Shown in pieces: positions 46,365 through 57,447 of a DNA stretch of 64,000 nucleotides. The stretch lies in assembly GCF_019320115.1 (NCBI RefSeq), contig NC_089582.1:119767856-119831855 (forward strand), read 5' to 3'. Under the pieces are notes generated by a model, which worked only from the letters and a program-made list of their open reading frames with translations, was not told where the DNA came from and made no database searches. How positions within the stretch are numbered: the first letter of the stretch is position 1; every line of letters starts with the position of its first letter. Made by a program: the position numbers and the translations under genes. Source of the stretch: Miscanthus floridulus. Taxonomy: Eukaryota > Streptophyta > Magnoliopsida > Poales > Poaceae.

Positions 46365-46591
46365 TGTTGGATGCCTTGCTAAATTTGTGATTGCATGTGA
46401 TCAGAACACAGGGAAGTGGTGTGTGAAGGATTTCATCTATGAACACAACCATCCAATGGCGGAACGAGACCTTGCTTGTCTTCTGCGTTCACATAGAAGA
46501 ATCAGCGATGAGCAAAAAGCTGATATTGTGGCGATGCAGATTTCTAGGATCCGCAAACACCAGATAATGGATATTATGGAAATACAGTACG
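46365..46591 (+). pseudogene. FAR1/FHY3-type DNA-binding domain, right half
   Basis: After the TGTT duplicate, the frame GCLAKFVIACDQNTGKW, DFIYEHNHPMAERDL, RRISDEQKADIVAMQ, MDIMEIQY continues the domain broken at 20749 without loss of a base once one TGTT is removed. HNH supplies the zinc-binding His pair. The exon ends at a canonical donor (G then GTAAGT at 46592), where FAR1-type genes continue into the MULE-transposase-like region. No following exon was found in the next few kb. Confidence 0.85.
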
Positions 46592-47099
46592 GTAAGTGCA
46601 GTGCGCCAAGCTGTGACACGTGGTATCTCTGCAAGAGAAAACCAAAGGATTGAGGTGACTTTTGTAAACTAAAATATGAAATCTAGGCCAAGAGATATTT
46701 TTCCCCCGATGTAATGAGCTAGGAAAGTGAATTTAGCGCTAACTAATGGGTTGTCTAAGAGAAACCTTAATCTCTACAATGTACTTGTAACCCTGCGAGG
46801 CAATCCCAATGCCAATACCATCGCAAAAAACCTGAACACCGTGCAAGGCAGCCAAGAAACAAATGATGAACTTATGATTGCAACATCTTTGCTAGTGGCA
46901 CTGCAGAGATACTGAATTCTTGTTGCGAAACTAACAACCAAAACATGATCTACTAAATGAGAGTTAAAAAGATCACAACAGGATGGCAATTATGTACCCC
47001 CACATAGTTGGTTCATGATCCACTGGAGGAACCGAGCCTATTGAAACAGGTAAGATCGTGCGTTCAATAAAACAGGAGTGTGAGATCACGAGTAGCAAA
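46592..47099. other. No gene recognised downstream of the FAR1-type exon
   Basis: It starts with the 28-base word also found at 18743-18770. The rest is AT-moderate with short frames only and no continuation of the FAR1 family. Confidence 0.4.
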
Positions 47100-47690
47100 A
47101 CCTTGGCTTTGGAGATGACCTTGACCGCCAGGACCTAGCCTCTCATGCCTCCCTTGCGGCCGCACACGAGGCAGGTGTGGCCGAAATGGCCGCAGCCCAC
47201 CTCCTTGCCTAGCTCGTACTTGGCAGCGAAGTGGCGGTCGTAGCCGAAGCTTTTGTCAAGCTCCCGCTCCACCTGACCGGCGCCGCCGGAGCCTCCGGAC
47301 CCATGCTCCGGGATCGGGACCTCAACGGGCGGCCTAGGCACCTACGACGCTGAGGCCGGCGAGCGAGGGACTCCTTGAGGTGCTTGGCCGGGGACGGCGG
47401 TGGGAATGGGCGGCGGAAGAACTGACGCGGCGTGGATGCCGAGGTCGCCGGCGTCGGCGCGATGCCGTCGGGGAGCCCAAAAGGGCTTCCGGCCCAGGGG
47501 CTGCCGGCCGCCGAAGACCGCGCCGACGTTGCCCTGACCCTGCCCCCACACAGCATCCCCGTGGGAGACGGCCGCGTGCTCCGCCCTCCTCTCCCTCCTC
47601 CCCCACCCCCTCCTGACGCCACATCCTCCGACCCGACCCTGAACACCGCCAAGACGGTGATGACAACGATGGCAGACGGCGGCGGCACAT
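47100..47690 (-). pseudogene. CDPK-related kinase (CRK) first-exon fragment
   Basis: On the minus strand a Gly/Pro/Ala-rich start leads to STPRQFFRRPFPPPSPAKHL and ESLARR (47433-47356), the N-terminal signature of plant CDPK-related kinases. After a frame change, LDKSFGYDRHFAAKYELGK (from about 47254) and the glycine-rich loop GCGHFG mark the start of the kinase domain. A TAG at 47137-47135 precedes VLAVKVISKAK, which holds the ATP-binding Lys. Similarity ends about where the first exon of such genes ends, so this is a single-exon capture. Frame change, stop and loss of the rest of the kinase make it non-functional. Confidence 0.75.
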
Positions 47691-47715
47691 AGATGGAGAA
47701 TAGAGATAGCGGCAA

Positions 47716-48600
47716 ATGAACCCTAACTAGACGAAAATATTCATCTTCATCTAACTATGCAAATCTCAACTATACTACTCAAAACATTATTTTTACATTT
47801 GTGGAATTACCGTTTTACCCTTAATTAAAAAATAACCACGAAAAAGCAATTGCCACTCTTTTATTTGAAGTCCTAATCCTCTAAACTTTGGAGGCATTGG
47901 GGGGCATTATGGCCATATGGGCCCACCGACCATAGACACATCTAATGCCTCCCGACGCCTCCCTCATTGACGCCTCTCAACGCCTTCCCTCTTATGGGCC
48001 CACCAATCATAGACACAGCCAATGCTTCCTGACGCCTCCCCAACCATAGTAAAAAAATTCAAAGAAGTAAATTTGGCATTTCTTGCCTTTCATTTGAAAT
48101 GATATTATATATAGCTGCTGGAAAGATAAAGCAACGCTGGCCGCAATAATGCAGTCACCAAGAAATGGTATGTGCTAAACCATTACAAGGATGGAGAAGA
48201 AAAGCTCAATTACACGCAGGCAGTTTGAATCTCCATTGGAAGAACATGTCTTACCAACTTGCTGATGACTGTTGAATTGATCTCATTGTAGAAGAGGCAA
48301 AGGCATACTGAAAGTCCCAGTGTTCCACATTGTGTTTTTGAGTGTCAAAACTGAAAGCACCTTATACTATAATAACGCATTAGAAATTAGATCTCAAGAC
48401 AACACAGCAGTCATGCACGCACGCGTGTATCTTTTGTATTTATTAAAGATATAAGAGGCATACACATGACCAGAAATCATCAAAATTTTGAAGTCATGGC
48501 TACTTGCTGACCAAACACTGCTTTGTTTACTTACCACGGTAAATTCAGGCAGTGACATACTTTTGAGGAAACATCAGCCGTGATGACATGAGGAGCGAGT
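47716..48600. other. No gene recognised; short direct repeat
   Basis: A phrase TGGGCCCACC(G/A)A(C/T)CATAGACACA occurs at about 47928 and 47995 with related GACGCCTCCC words between and after, a roughly 67-base direct repeat. The rest is AT-rich. Confidence 0.45.
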
Positions 48601-49071
48601 AGAGAATTCCTTATTTGACACCGGGAAAATGAGTCGTTTTTTTCTTAGCTCTGAAATTTTCTTCGTTCCCTGTTTGACACTCACTTCAATTTTCATCCCT
48701 AATTTGACACTACCGTCAAATCCGTTAGCTAACGGTGTTAACTGGCTGTTAAAAAGATGTTTTTGCCCCTAGAAAAAAAGCGGCGAAGCAAATTTGAGAG
48801 GAAAAAAAAACCTGCACCTTTTTTTTGGCAGCTGGGCGCATGCATCAGAGGCGGGCGCAGTTTTTTTTGCCTCTCAAATTTGCTTCGCCGCTTTTTTTTC
48901 TAGGGGCAAAAACATATTTTTAACAGCCAGTTAACACCGTTAGCTAACGGATTTGCCGGTAGTGTCAAATTAGAGATAAAAATTGAAGTGAGTATCAAAT
49001 AGGGAACGAAGAAAATTTCAGGACTAAGAAAGAAACGACTCATTTTTCCAGTGTCAAATAAGGAATTCTCT
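48601..49071. mobile_element. Foldback element (MITE) with 211-bp arms
   Basis: Left arm 48601-48811 begins AGAGAATTCCTTATTTGACAC. Right arm 48861-49071 ends with its complement. The arms are nearly identical along their length, with a 49-base loop. A TA beside each end (48599-48600; 49073-49074 after a two-base offset) may be the target duplication, which would suit a Tc1/mariner-type MITE, but this is not certain. There is no coding capacity. The RNA would form a long hairpin. Confidence 0.88.
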
Positions 49072-50267
49072 CTATTATATACCTATGAAGGATCCCTAAC
49101 ATCAGTTGAACAAGTCATTACCAAGTTGGTGAAACCTCTTCTTCAACTGGAGATTCAAGTTTATCTTCACAACTACAATTAAATTAATGTTATTTTCCAT
49201 GATATACATAGATTTGGCTACTAATAGTTGATGTGTCTACACGAGATATATGTATGTGGAAAATCAACTGCAACGGCTAAATAACATTCCTATATCATAT
49301 TTAGCCATTCCATCTATTAGTGATAATATGTATGGTAGTGAACTAGTGAAGAATGGTAGTGATATATATTTTCCATTCCAGCTAAATATGTTATGTATGT
49401 GGTGATGCAAGAATCTACGAGCTTGATTTCATCTTCTAGATCTTCTCCTTGCTCGTAGTCTACTATATACGGATTCTACTAGTCGATCAATGTCGGGTAT
49501 AGTATAGTGTAAAATGATTGTTTGAATAAGCAGTGAACGTGATTACTAGCAATAAAATACTAGAGTAGGAACAAATAAGATATCAATAACTCCAAATAGG
49601 GCACCAATGGATACGTTATGTTTTTAGGGGGAAATAGTACTAATTTTATATTTTTTGATTTAAAATAAATTAGTTATGATTTTTTTAGAAAAATAAGCAA
49701 TTTTCATTTTTTTAGAAAATATAAAAAGTGCCTTTCAATTACGTGTAAGACTGGAATAACTTGCTGACGTACACAAAACTGACAAGAGCAGATCGAGATA
49801 GCCCCCGTGTTGACCGTGACAGCGTCCAGCAGGCAGCAGAGACCATGTACAGTCTCCGCGTCACAGGCAAATTTTGCTTTCGGACGGAGAAAAATCTGCA
49901 TGCTCCTTTGACTGAAATTCGTGGAAACCCCGGATTTTCTACAGAAGTCTCAATCAGGTTGATTTATCGCTATATAGCATCGCGAGCTGAACCTCTCGTT
50001 TTCATATGGTCTGCAGATGGTTTAGACCGTGACAAGGACTTTGGAGGACACTCTCTGAGCATATATAAGCTGCAAAACACTATGAGATCATAGAAATATA
50101 AGATCAAACAGACAAAATAATTTTTGACCGTTAATTTGTCTTACTATATATTGTCATTTTGCTAAAGAATTAATATAGCCTCAGAGACACTTTGAATAAA
50201 AATTCAATAATATAAGTTTCATATTCTAAACTAGTTCATAATTTGAATAAATATGGTCGAAATTTAT
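49072..50267. other. AT-rich stretch; one unassigned frame
   Basis: A 110-codon plus-strand frame (49761-50093, with TEIRGNPGFSTEVSIRLIYR) has plausible composition but no family I recognise. Nothing else stands out up to the left end of element C. The five bases before C (TTTAT, 50263-50267) would be its left target duplication. Confidence 0.35.
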
Positions 50268-51516
50268 TGTCGGGTTCATAAACCCGGGATCCCTCATGGA
50301 CCGGCTTTCCAACAAAGGCTCGACCCAGTAGACAACGTTGCGAACGACGCGCAACTCCTGGGCCGGCCCAAATACCTAAATGACAGGCCAGGAAGGCGAT
50401 CCAATCTCCGACCGGAAGGCTTGACCGAGGAGGAACGACGCCCGCTTCTGACTCCGGCCCCCGCCTCTCCAATCGGAAGGCCTCGCTAAAGAGGAACAAC
50501 GCTCGCTTGCGACTCTGGCCCACCTACGGATGGCCTCTCCGACTGGGAGGCCTGGCCAAACACCACCTCCGACTCCGACCCACGTCTCCAACCAGGGATG
50601 CGCCGAACTCCCTGCTTATGGCACTTCTCCGACTGACGTAATCAGAGTCGACTGGGACCAACCGATCGGGGACGCCCGCTCGGTGAGGAAGGTAGGGCAC
50701 TCAAGTCAACCGCAATACCGAGGACCATACCCTATACACCTGCAGGACAGTATCCTATAACCTTCCTGGCATGTCAGAACCCAAGCAGTGTTGTGGGCGC
50801 CGACATTTTCCCTACAGTGTTGTGGGCGCCATCAACTCCTATATCAGACAAACACAGGTAAAGTTGCCCGCACGTGCCTCTGGGCATCAACAGCGTTGTG
50901 GGCGCCGGTATTTACCATACCAGGCGAACATGGTAAAACCCCTACATGCCTCTGGGCATCTACAGTATGGCAGGCACCGACGTCTGCCATACCAGAAGAA
51001 GACGACGCAACCTCCCACATGCATCTGACATTAATAGTGTTATGGACGCTTACAATCATCTTGTACCCAACGGCGTGGGCAACAAGACTTAGCATACGTA
51101 CACACTCCCTCTCACTTGTAAGGGCATCCCCTTCATCTATAAAAGAGGATGCGCTCTCTCCGAAAAGGGGAGATCCCTCAGTTCACTCATACACAACAAC
51201 AGAACCGCCAGGTTCAAATCTCGAGCACACACTCAAACACTTAGCACATAGCGGAGCACCCGTCACTCTCAGCCCTTTAGACCAGAGTTCGACCGGACCT
51301 CTTGTACCCCCCATCTTTTTCCTTCTCGTTTGTAACCCCACTACAAACTTCAAGCACCTGGGCTCAGGAATAAAGTCACCGACCGACTCAAACTGGACGT
51401 AGGGCACGTTGCCTGAACCAGTATAAACCCTGTGTCATTGAGTGCTAGGCCACATCCGATCACAACATACGGCAAAACTACAAATATTTACGTGTTGGTC
51501 ACTTTCTGCACCGACA
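50268..51516 (+). repeat. Element C 5' LTR
   Basis: It starts TGTCGGG and ends CCGACA before the primer-binding site. U3 contains an array of 71-74-bp imperfect units (about 50765-51055, each with TGCCTCTGGGCATC and GTTGTGGGCGCC phrases). The TATA box is TATAAAA at 51138. Confidence 0.85.
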
Positions 51517-51518
51517 GT

Positions 51519-51536
51519 TGGCGCCGTCCGTGGGGA
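51519..51536 (+). other. Element C primer-binding site
   Basis: TGGCGCCGTCCGTGGGGA, two bases after the LTR. This type is common in plant Tat elements and differs from that of element A. Confidence 0.8.
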
Positions 51537-51595
51537 AGACGCTGTATGTTCACACTTTTGGTCATCGGATGGCCCATCTTTCCTTCATCTCCGCT

Positions 51596-53838
51596 ATGGC
51601 GGGCTCAAGCGATACGACTCGCTTCAGCTCACTAGAGTTTCCCGCACACCCACCTGTTGAGACTTGGGTTCCACCCATCTTCAAGCCGTCCCAGGCCTTT
51701 CTCTTTGGAAGCCTAGACTTCGTCGCCGATCGGCTCGGCGTACTACACCTCCACGAGGAGGCACTTGTTCCGGCGTCTGTCGTAGGGGCGTCCTCTGTCA
51801 GCTCTGGGACACCCGACGACTTCAACGACGAGGCGCCTACGCTTCATTCCAAGCAAACGCCCTGCTCAAACCCCGCAGTGAGTAATGTACATGCTGTTAT
51901 TTACTCACTATTTACTATCTTCCGCCGATTATCCAGAGGAACCACATTGTCCGCCCTGCAGCCACCGTACGACCGGTTCCCCTATGGCCTCACACCCCCC
52001 GCGAACGTGTACGCCCGGGGCTTCGAAAGATGCTGATGCCGCCTCCTCTCACATCCGAATTCATGGGGATGGCAAGCTATGTTCCCACCTGTTTCTACGA
52101 ACTCGTAGATGATGAAGTTGAGAGTGACGGCTCCAGCATCGGCGATGTGGCACCTAGCCACCGTCCGTCCCGGGAGTGCGCTATGGTGGACGCTCCAGGA
52201 TAGTCGTCGGTGGTAGCGGAGTCCTTGCAGACTCACACCCCTCTGGACCCTCGTGCGGGGCCCTCGCACTCGCACAAAAGCACGGCGAGGAGCTACGACA
52301 ATGGCGGCAGAACCAGCCGCCACCTGTGCCGGCGCACTCGGCGCAACACGTTGCGCCACGCGCGTGTAATCTGGTGAGCGGTGCCTAGGGTCATGCCCAC
52401 TAGGTCCAGCTCAACATCATGGATGGAGAGAATGATCCCCCATAGTTCGCTTGGGCTGGCCAGAACATCGCCACTGCGGTGATGCTTTTGTGCGACGTCC
52501 CTGAGCCTGCTGACCCCTAGGAGTGGGCAGTCCACCGGAACCTCCGGGCGCTTGTTGAGACCACCGCCATTCAACAAGCGGAGAGCTCCACGTCTTGACA
52601 CTGACTCGCGGCCTCTCTCCCCACCAGGGGAGTGGGGACGCACTAGACGAATTGCACCATCCGCTCACCACTACAGTCGCCGAGCGTAGCACAGGAGGCC
52701 ACAGCCGTACCACGGCCTGACCTGGCGCTCGCTCCACACCGACCCCCTATGCACGAATGGCTCGGACCAAACCAAGACGCTCGCAGCGTCATCAGCAATC
52801 AGCGTCCGGCCTGGCATGATGATGACGTCCATGGGGCGGCAGTAAGGGTGGGCGACATGGACCCCGGCCAGACCATGGATAGGAGCGATGAAATGCACCC
52901 TAGGCATGGTCATCGGCCAGACGACCGGAGTCCCAGCCCGGATGGCCTGGGGCCATGGGCCTTTGGGCGACGCATCCAGAAAGCGTCATTCCCACAGCGC
53001 TTTCGATCGCCCACCGACATCGCCAAGTACACCAGGGAGACGAACCCCGTTATGTGGCTCGAAGACTTCCGGCTCGCCTGCAGAGCCAGAGGAGTGGATG
53101 ATGACCTCTTCATCATTTAGTACCTCCCCATCTATGCGAAGAACATGTTCGAGCATGGCTCGAATTCCTCCCGCACGACAGCATCCGTGACTAGGCGGAC
53201 CTCAAGAGGGTCTTCATTGGAAACTTCCAGGGGACGTATGTCCACCCTAGGAACTCCTGGGACCTCAAGAGTTGCCAGCAGGAGCCCAGCGAGCCCCTAC
53301 GGGATTACATCCGTAGATTCTCCAAAAGATGCAACTCCCTCCCTAATGTTGTCGACATAGACGTCATCAGCGCATTCCTCTCTGGGACAACCTGTGAGTC
53401 CCTGATCCACAAGCTTGGCTGCCTGAAGCCCTGTACCACCCATGACCTGCTCGACGTCGCCACAAACCACGCCTCCGATGCTCGGAGCGGTCTTCAATAG
53501 AGACCGAGACAAAGGCAAGGCCAAGCATGAGGATCATGACAAGGGCCCCTCTATGCGGAGGGGCAAAAAGGACAAGAAAGATCGTCGTCGACCGGCCAAC
53601 TCCGCGTTGGTCGCCGCGGCTGATCACATGGGCAAGCAGCCCTAGCAGGGCCTCCCGAACCACTTTAACGAGCTCATGGAGACCCCGTGCACCAACCACG
53701 CCTACCCCATCAAGCACCTCTACAAGGACTATGAGCTCCTCAAGCGCTTTCTGTGATAGGCCGGTGGCTTGAAGAAAGGAAAAGGCAAGGAGGCAGCAGC
53801 CAAGAAAGGGGGCATGGTGGGCAAGGATCCGGACAACT
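51596..53838 (+). pseudogene. gag: Element C gag (broken)
   Basis: It starts MAGSSDTTRFSSLEFPAHPP and is open to 52036, then changes frame several times. The core is clear at 52749-53117 (FGRRIQKASFPQRF, TNPVMWLEDFRLACRARG) and, after a stop at 53118 and a shift, at 53160-53500 (DLKRVFIGNFQGTYV, LRDYIRRFSKRCNSLPN, FLSGTTCESLIHKLG). A basic Lys/Arg stretch follows (about 53510-53640), then a Cys/His-containing end (TNHAYPIKHLYKDYELL). It breaks off in a Gly/Lys-rich linker at about 53838. Confidence 0.8.
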
Positions 53839-53958
53839 GAAGGTCCCTATACGGCAACCGAGGTGATCCAACCGGGCACCTACCGACTGAAGGACGACAA
53901 CGGCAATGTTCTCACCAACACTAGGAACAGCGAACAGCCATGTCGTTTCTTCCCCTAA
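53839..53958 (+). pseudogene. Element C residual integrase C terminus
   Basis: EGPYTATEVIQPGTYRLKDD and NSEQPCRFFP up to TAA 53956-53958 is the GPY block that normally ends Tat integrase. It joins the gag linker with no protease, RT or catalytic core between them, which defines an internal deletion. Confidence 0.8.
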
Positions 53959-54466
53959 AATTCAATCTTACCATTTTCTACTTAATGTTTGCTCCTATAC
54001 AGCGCCCCAACCCGAACACTTTTGGCCTGGGTCGTTCGGGGCCTCCATGGGGGTGCAATACCACCTCTATTTTTTGTTTACTATCATATGGTAAAATACC
54101 TTCCTACCCGAATGAAAGGGTTGTTCGTTCCTTTAATTACCTTACGTAGCTTTGCTTTAAATATTCTGACCGATCGCACCCCGCCTCTACCTACGATTAT
54201 GAGCAGCTAAGCCTCGCGGGCCACACCCGGGCTCTTAAGGTTGCAGCCAATGGTACAAACAGGTAGGTGCCAAAAAGAAAAGAATAAAAAACAAAGTTAT
54301 GCTAAGGTAAAAATAAAGAACGGACGGGACAAGCTTCCCCGAACGAAGTAGTTCCATCACAAAAACAAAGTTATAGTATTCATGAATACACAAAAGCACT
54401 TTACACAGGGGGCTCCCCCATGACATTATCTTGTACATTTGCTAAAGTATTTCTACTCTAAAACTA
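53959..54466. other. Element C spacer between pol remnant and antisense gene
   Basis: AT-moderate sequence without coding signature, the 3' flank of both converging units. Confidence 0.5.
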
Positions 54467-55348
54467 CTACTGCGGCTCCCCGGCGGCATCGACTACCAGC
54501 TTGACCGGTGAGGGCAAGGGCTGCTCATCCTCCGACTGGGAAACGTTCGGCTCGGTCGGAGGTGGGGCGACGTCTGCTTCCGACCTAGGCTCCATGCCAT
54601 CCATAGGCTGGGTGATGTCCTCCTGACGCACGCCTTCGGCCATGTCCGCACGGCGAGCATCCATCACCCACTACGCGGAGACTTGCTCAGCCACCAACTT
54701 TGCATATGGCAGCAAGCTCTCCCCAAGCGAGTGGATGTCTTCCGCGCTCTAGCCGTTGGCATACCCGCTGCAGATGGCGGCGAAGTCCTAGTCCGGGTGG
54801 TACGTCGCCACCGAAGTTATCACCCCCGATGTCCCATAAAATAGCCCATCGGTGATGAGGGCCCAAACCTCATCCGGAACCTTCGCTAGCAGGATGGGGG
54901 GCGTGCTGGTACTTGGCGCCGACCCGAAGACCTCCGAGAAGGGCGACAAGCTCAGAAGCAAGCTAAAGGAAGAAACCAACACATCAAAAAGCAGAAAAGG
55001 CACATACTAAGGTGGGTGCTCTCAAGGATGGAGAGTCCCTCCTTCTGCCGAGTCACCTGCTCGCATAGCCGGGCGTTCGCCTCCTCCATCCCCATCACTT
55101 GGCCCCTAAGCCCGAGCACTTCCTAGGCGGCCTTCGACTGGGCCTTCCGCTCTGACTCCAGGGCCTTCTGCTCCATCTCCAGAGTCTCTAGGGAACTTTA
55201 GAGCACCGCCTCGATGTCCGCCAGGGACTTCTATAGCACCGCCTAGCGGGCCTTCGCCACGTCGAGCCCTCGTTCGATGGCAGTCACCCGCTCCGCCGCA
55301 AGCTCTTCCGCTGCCCATGCCTCAGTCACCTTCGCTGCCTAGTCCTGG

Positions 55349-56151
55349 TGATGAGGACATTGCCACGCTGGACACACCGACGCCATGGTCTTCCCCAAGT
55401 TGCAATTCGTTTCCAACTCAGCTGCCACGTCGTCCTCGGATTCAGCAGACACGTCGTCACTGTTTCGGTCATAACTTCCTCATACGACATCAAAACGGGC
55501 CGCTCTTGGATGCGTTGGAAAGGGGACGACGATGCCGTCGTTTTGGATCTGGTCCCAGCTCCAGAAGGTCCGTGGATCATTATATGTGACCACGGCAAGG
55601 TGCTGCGTCACCTATTTGGGCCAACTTGGCCATGTATCGTGTCGGGCCTTAAGCCCAAGTTGTGGGCGCCCAACCCCTGGCCGTCCCCAACCCTAGGTCG
55701 AGTCTTAGACTATAAACACAGCCGCCGCCGCTGCTACACAATTGGGTTTTGTTTAGAGTTTAGTTTTCCCTCGAGAAACTGAATCGTTCATTGTAACTGT
55801 GGTGACAAATCCTTTTACAGTGATCCAGGGCCCCCGTTCTTGATCTCCTCCACTATGTCGATTAGTCCTTTGGAACCGAGTTCTTGAACCCTCTATTGAT
55901 ATTCGCGTCATTCATATTTGCAATTTCAGATTGCGTGTTTTACCTTCTTGCTTGTGCTCTTCGATTCGCTTGCAGGAAAAGCCTTCTTGGCGAGGTCAAT
56001 CAAGTTGTGCTTGGTTGATAACCAACGGAGCGGTGGTGTAACGGTTGCAGGGTTCGAATCGTGTCTGATTTGAAGCCGGATCGCCAACGTCGAGATCTCC
56101 ACAAATCGAACTTACCGGCTACCTCTCGGAAGATCGGGCCTGTACTCATCA
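55349..56151 (+). repeat. Element D 5' LTR
   Basis: It runs from TGATGAGGAC to TACTCATCA, with a TATA box at 55711 (TATAAACA). Near its end are close-packed box A-like (56034-56044) and box B-like (56051-56061) words. Confidence 0.93.
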
Positions 56152-56153
56152 AT

Positions 56154-56164
56154 TGGTATCAGAT
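56154..56164 (+). other. Element D primer-binding site
   Basis: TGGTATCAGAT, matching the initiator Met tRNA complement for its first ten bases, lies two bases after the LTR. Confidence 0.85.
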
Positions 56165-57447
56165 ATTTCAGGTTTACCGCGAGGTATAATCTCGTTTGCC
56201 TTAGATTCATATTTGTTCATTACCTAGAGTCCACAAAAAGCCCAAAAATATTTCAATTTCCGCTGTCCTATCGCCCTTTGTGCCTTTGCAATTTCGTTTC
56301 AGATTCGTGTTGTTGAGTTTGTGTCCGTGGTCGAGTCTTGTTGCTGGTTTAGGATTGTGTTCGTGGTCGTAGTTCAATCACCCGTTGCTGTGATTTTGTT
56401 TTCCGCCGCTATCCCATCCACCGTTCCCAAACAACAAGTCGAAGCCACCACATTACTCGACTTGCCCCGCTAGCCGCCTTGTGTAACTTCTCGCCGCCGC
56501 GCAAACCCTAGATAGGTTGCCAGCCGCTCTTATTTTGCCTGCATCGCAGCCCTCCTTACATCATCAGGCGAATACCTACTGCTGTGATCGGTGTTAGAGT
56601 TTAGGGACGCTTTGCCCTAACTGCCGTCGCCGTGTTGTGTCTCCCGGAAAACATACCTTGAGATACCTTCAGTAAAACAGGCATAACTTTTCGCTCGTTT
56701 ATCAGAAAAATCTGAAATTTTTTGTGCAGCTTCTTGACACTATTTGGACCCGACCCAAACTCGGCTTCGCCCTGTTTGGTTTCATCAGAATTGCCAAAAA
56801 AATTCGGGAAAATATAGAAAAAAAAATTGTCAAAGTTTTTGCACGCTTTTCAGAGAACGTGCTGAATTTCTGTAGACCACATCCCACCTCAGTTGTAGGT
56901 GCCAATTTTTGTGGTTGCATCTTTTGTGATCCTTGTTCAGAGAAAAGTATAAAAAAAAATAGTAAAAAAAAAGTTTGTTTCCTACTAGTGCCTTTTGGAA
57001 AAATCCGGGAAAAATTCAGGAAAAAGGAGAAATCCGGGCTATTTGCTTGTTCTGTGAGTTCTTTCGATCGTCCTTTGTTTTCACCTTGTTGCGCTACGTC
57101 TCGACACGTCTTAGCCAGCAACTGTGATTTGTACTTTGGATCCAGATTGAACAATCGCTACTCTGCACTCGTTAATTGCTAATCCTTGCTGTCATATTGT
57201 GTGCCTACCCATAGCTCCACATATTCTTCTGTCAGCACAGGTTCATCTTGCAACTGTTACCCACGTTCAACAACAGATTGCTTCGCCACTTTGGTTTTGC
57301 TCCTGTTTGGCGTTGGTAAGAATACAGGCAAGACGGTGGTAAGCCGCTTGTGATTTTGCATTCCACTTTCACCACCATCACCACCACTTGTTTCCTTTTA
57401 GTTGATAGGGATCCTACTTTGGTGTTGTCTTTTTCTATCTTCTAACC
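56165..57447. other. Element D 5' leader
   Basis: About 1.3 kb between primer-binding site and gag, with A-rich runs at 56800-56830 and 56945-56975 and no supported gene. It ends with a pyrimidine-rich stretch just before the gag start codon. Confidence 0.6.

Noticed and set aside
47380..47692. Plus-strand Pro/Arg-rich frames over the kinase fragment
   Set aside because: They are shadows of the minus-strand CRK-like exon in GC-rich DNA.
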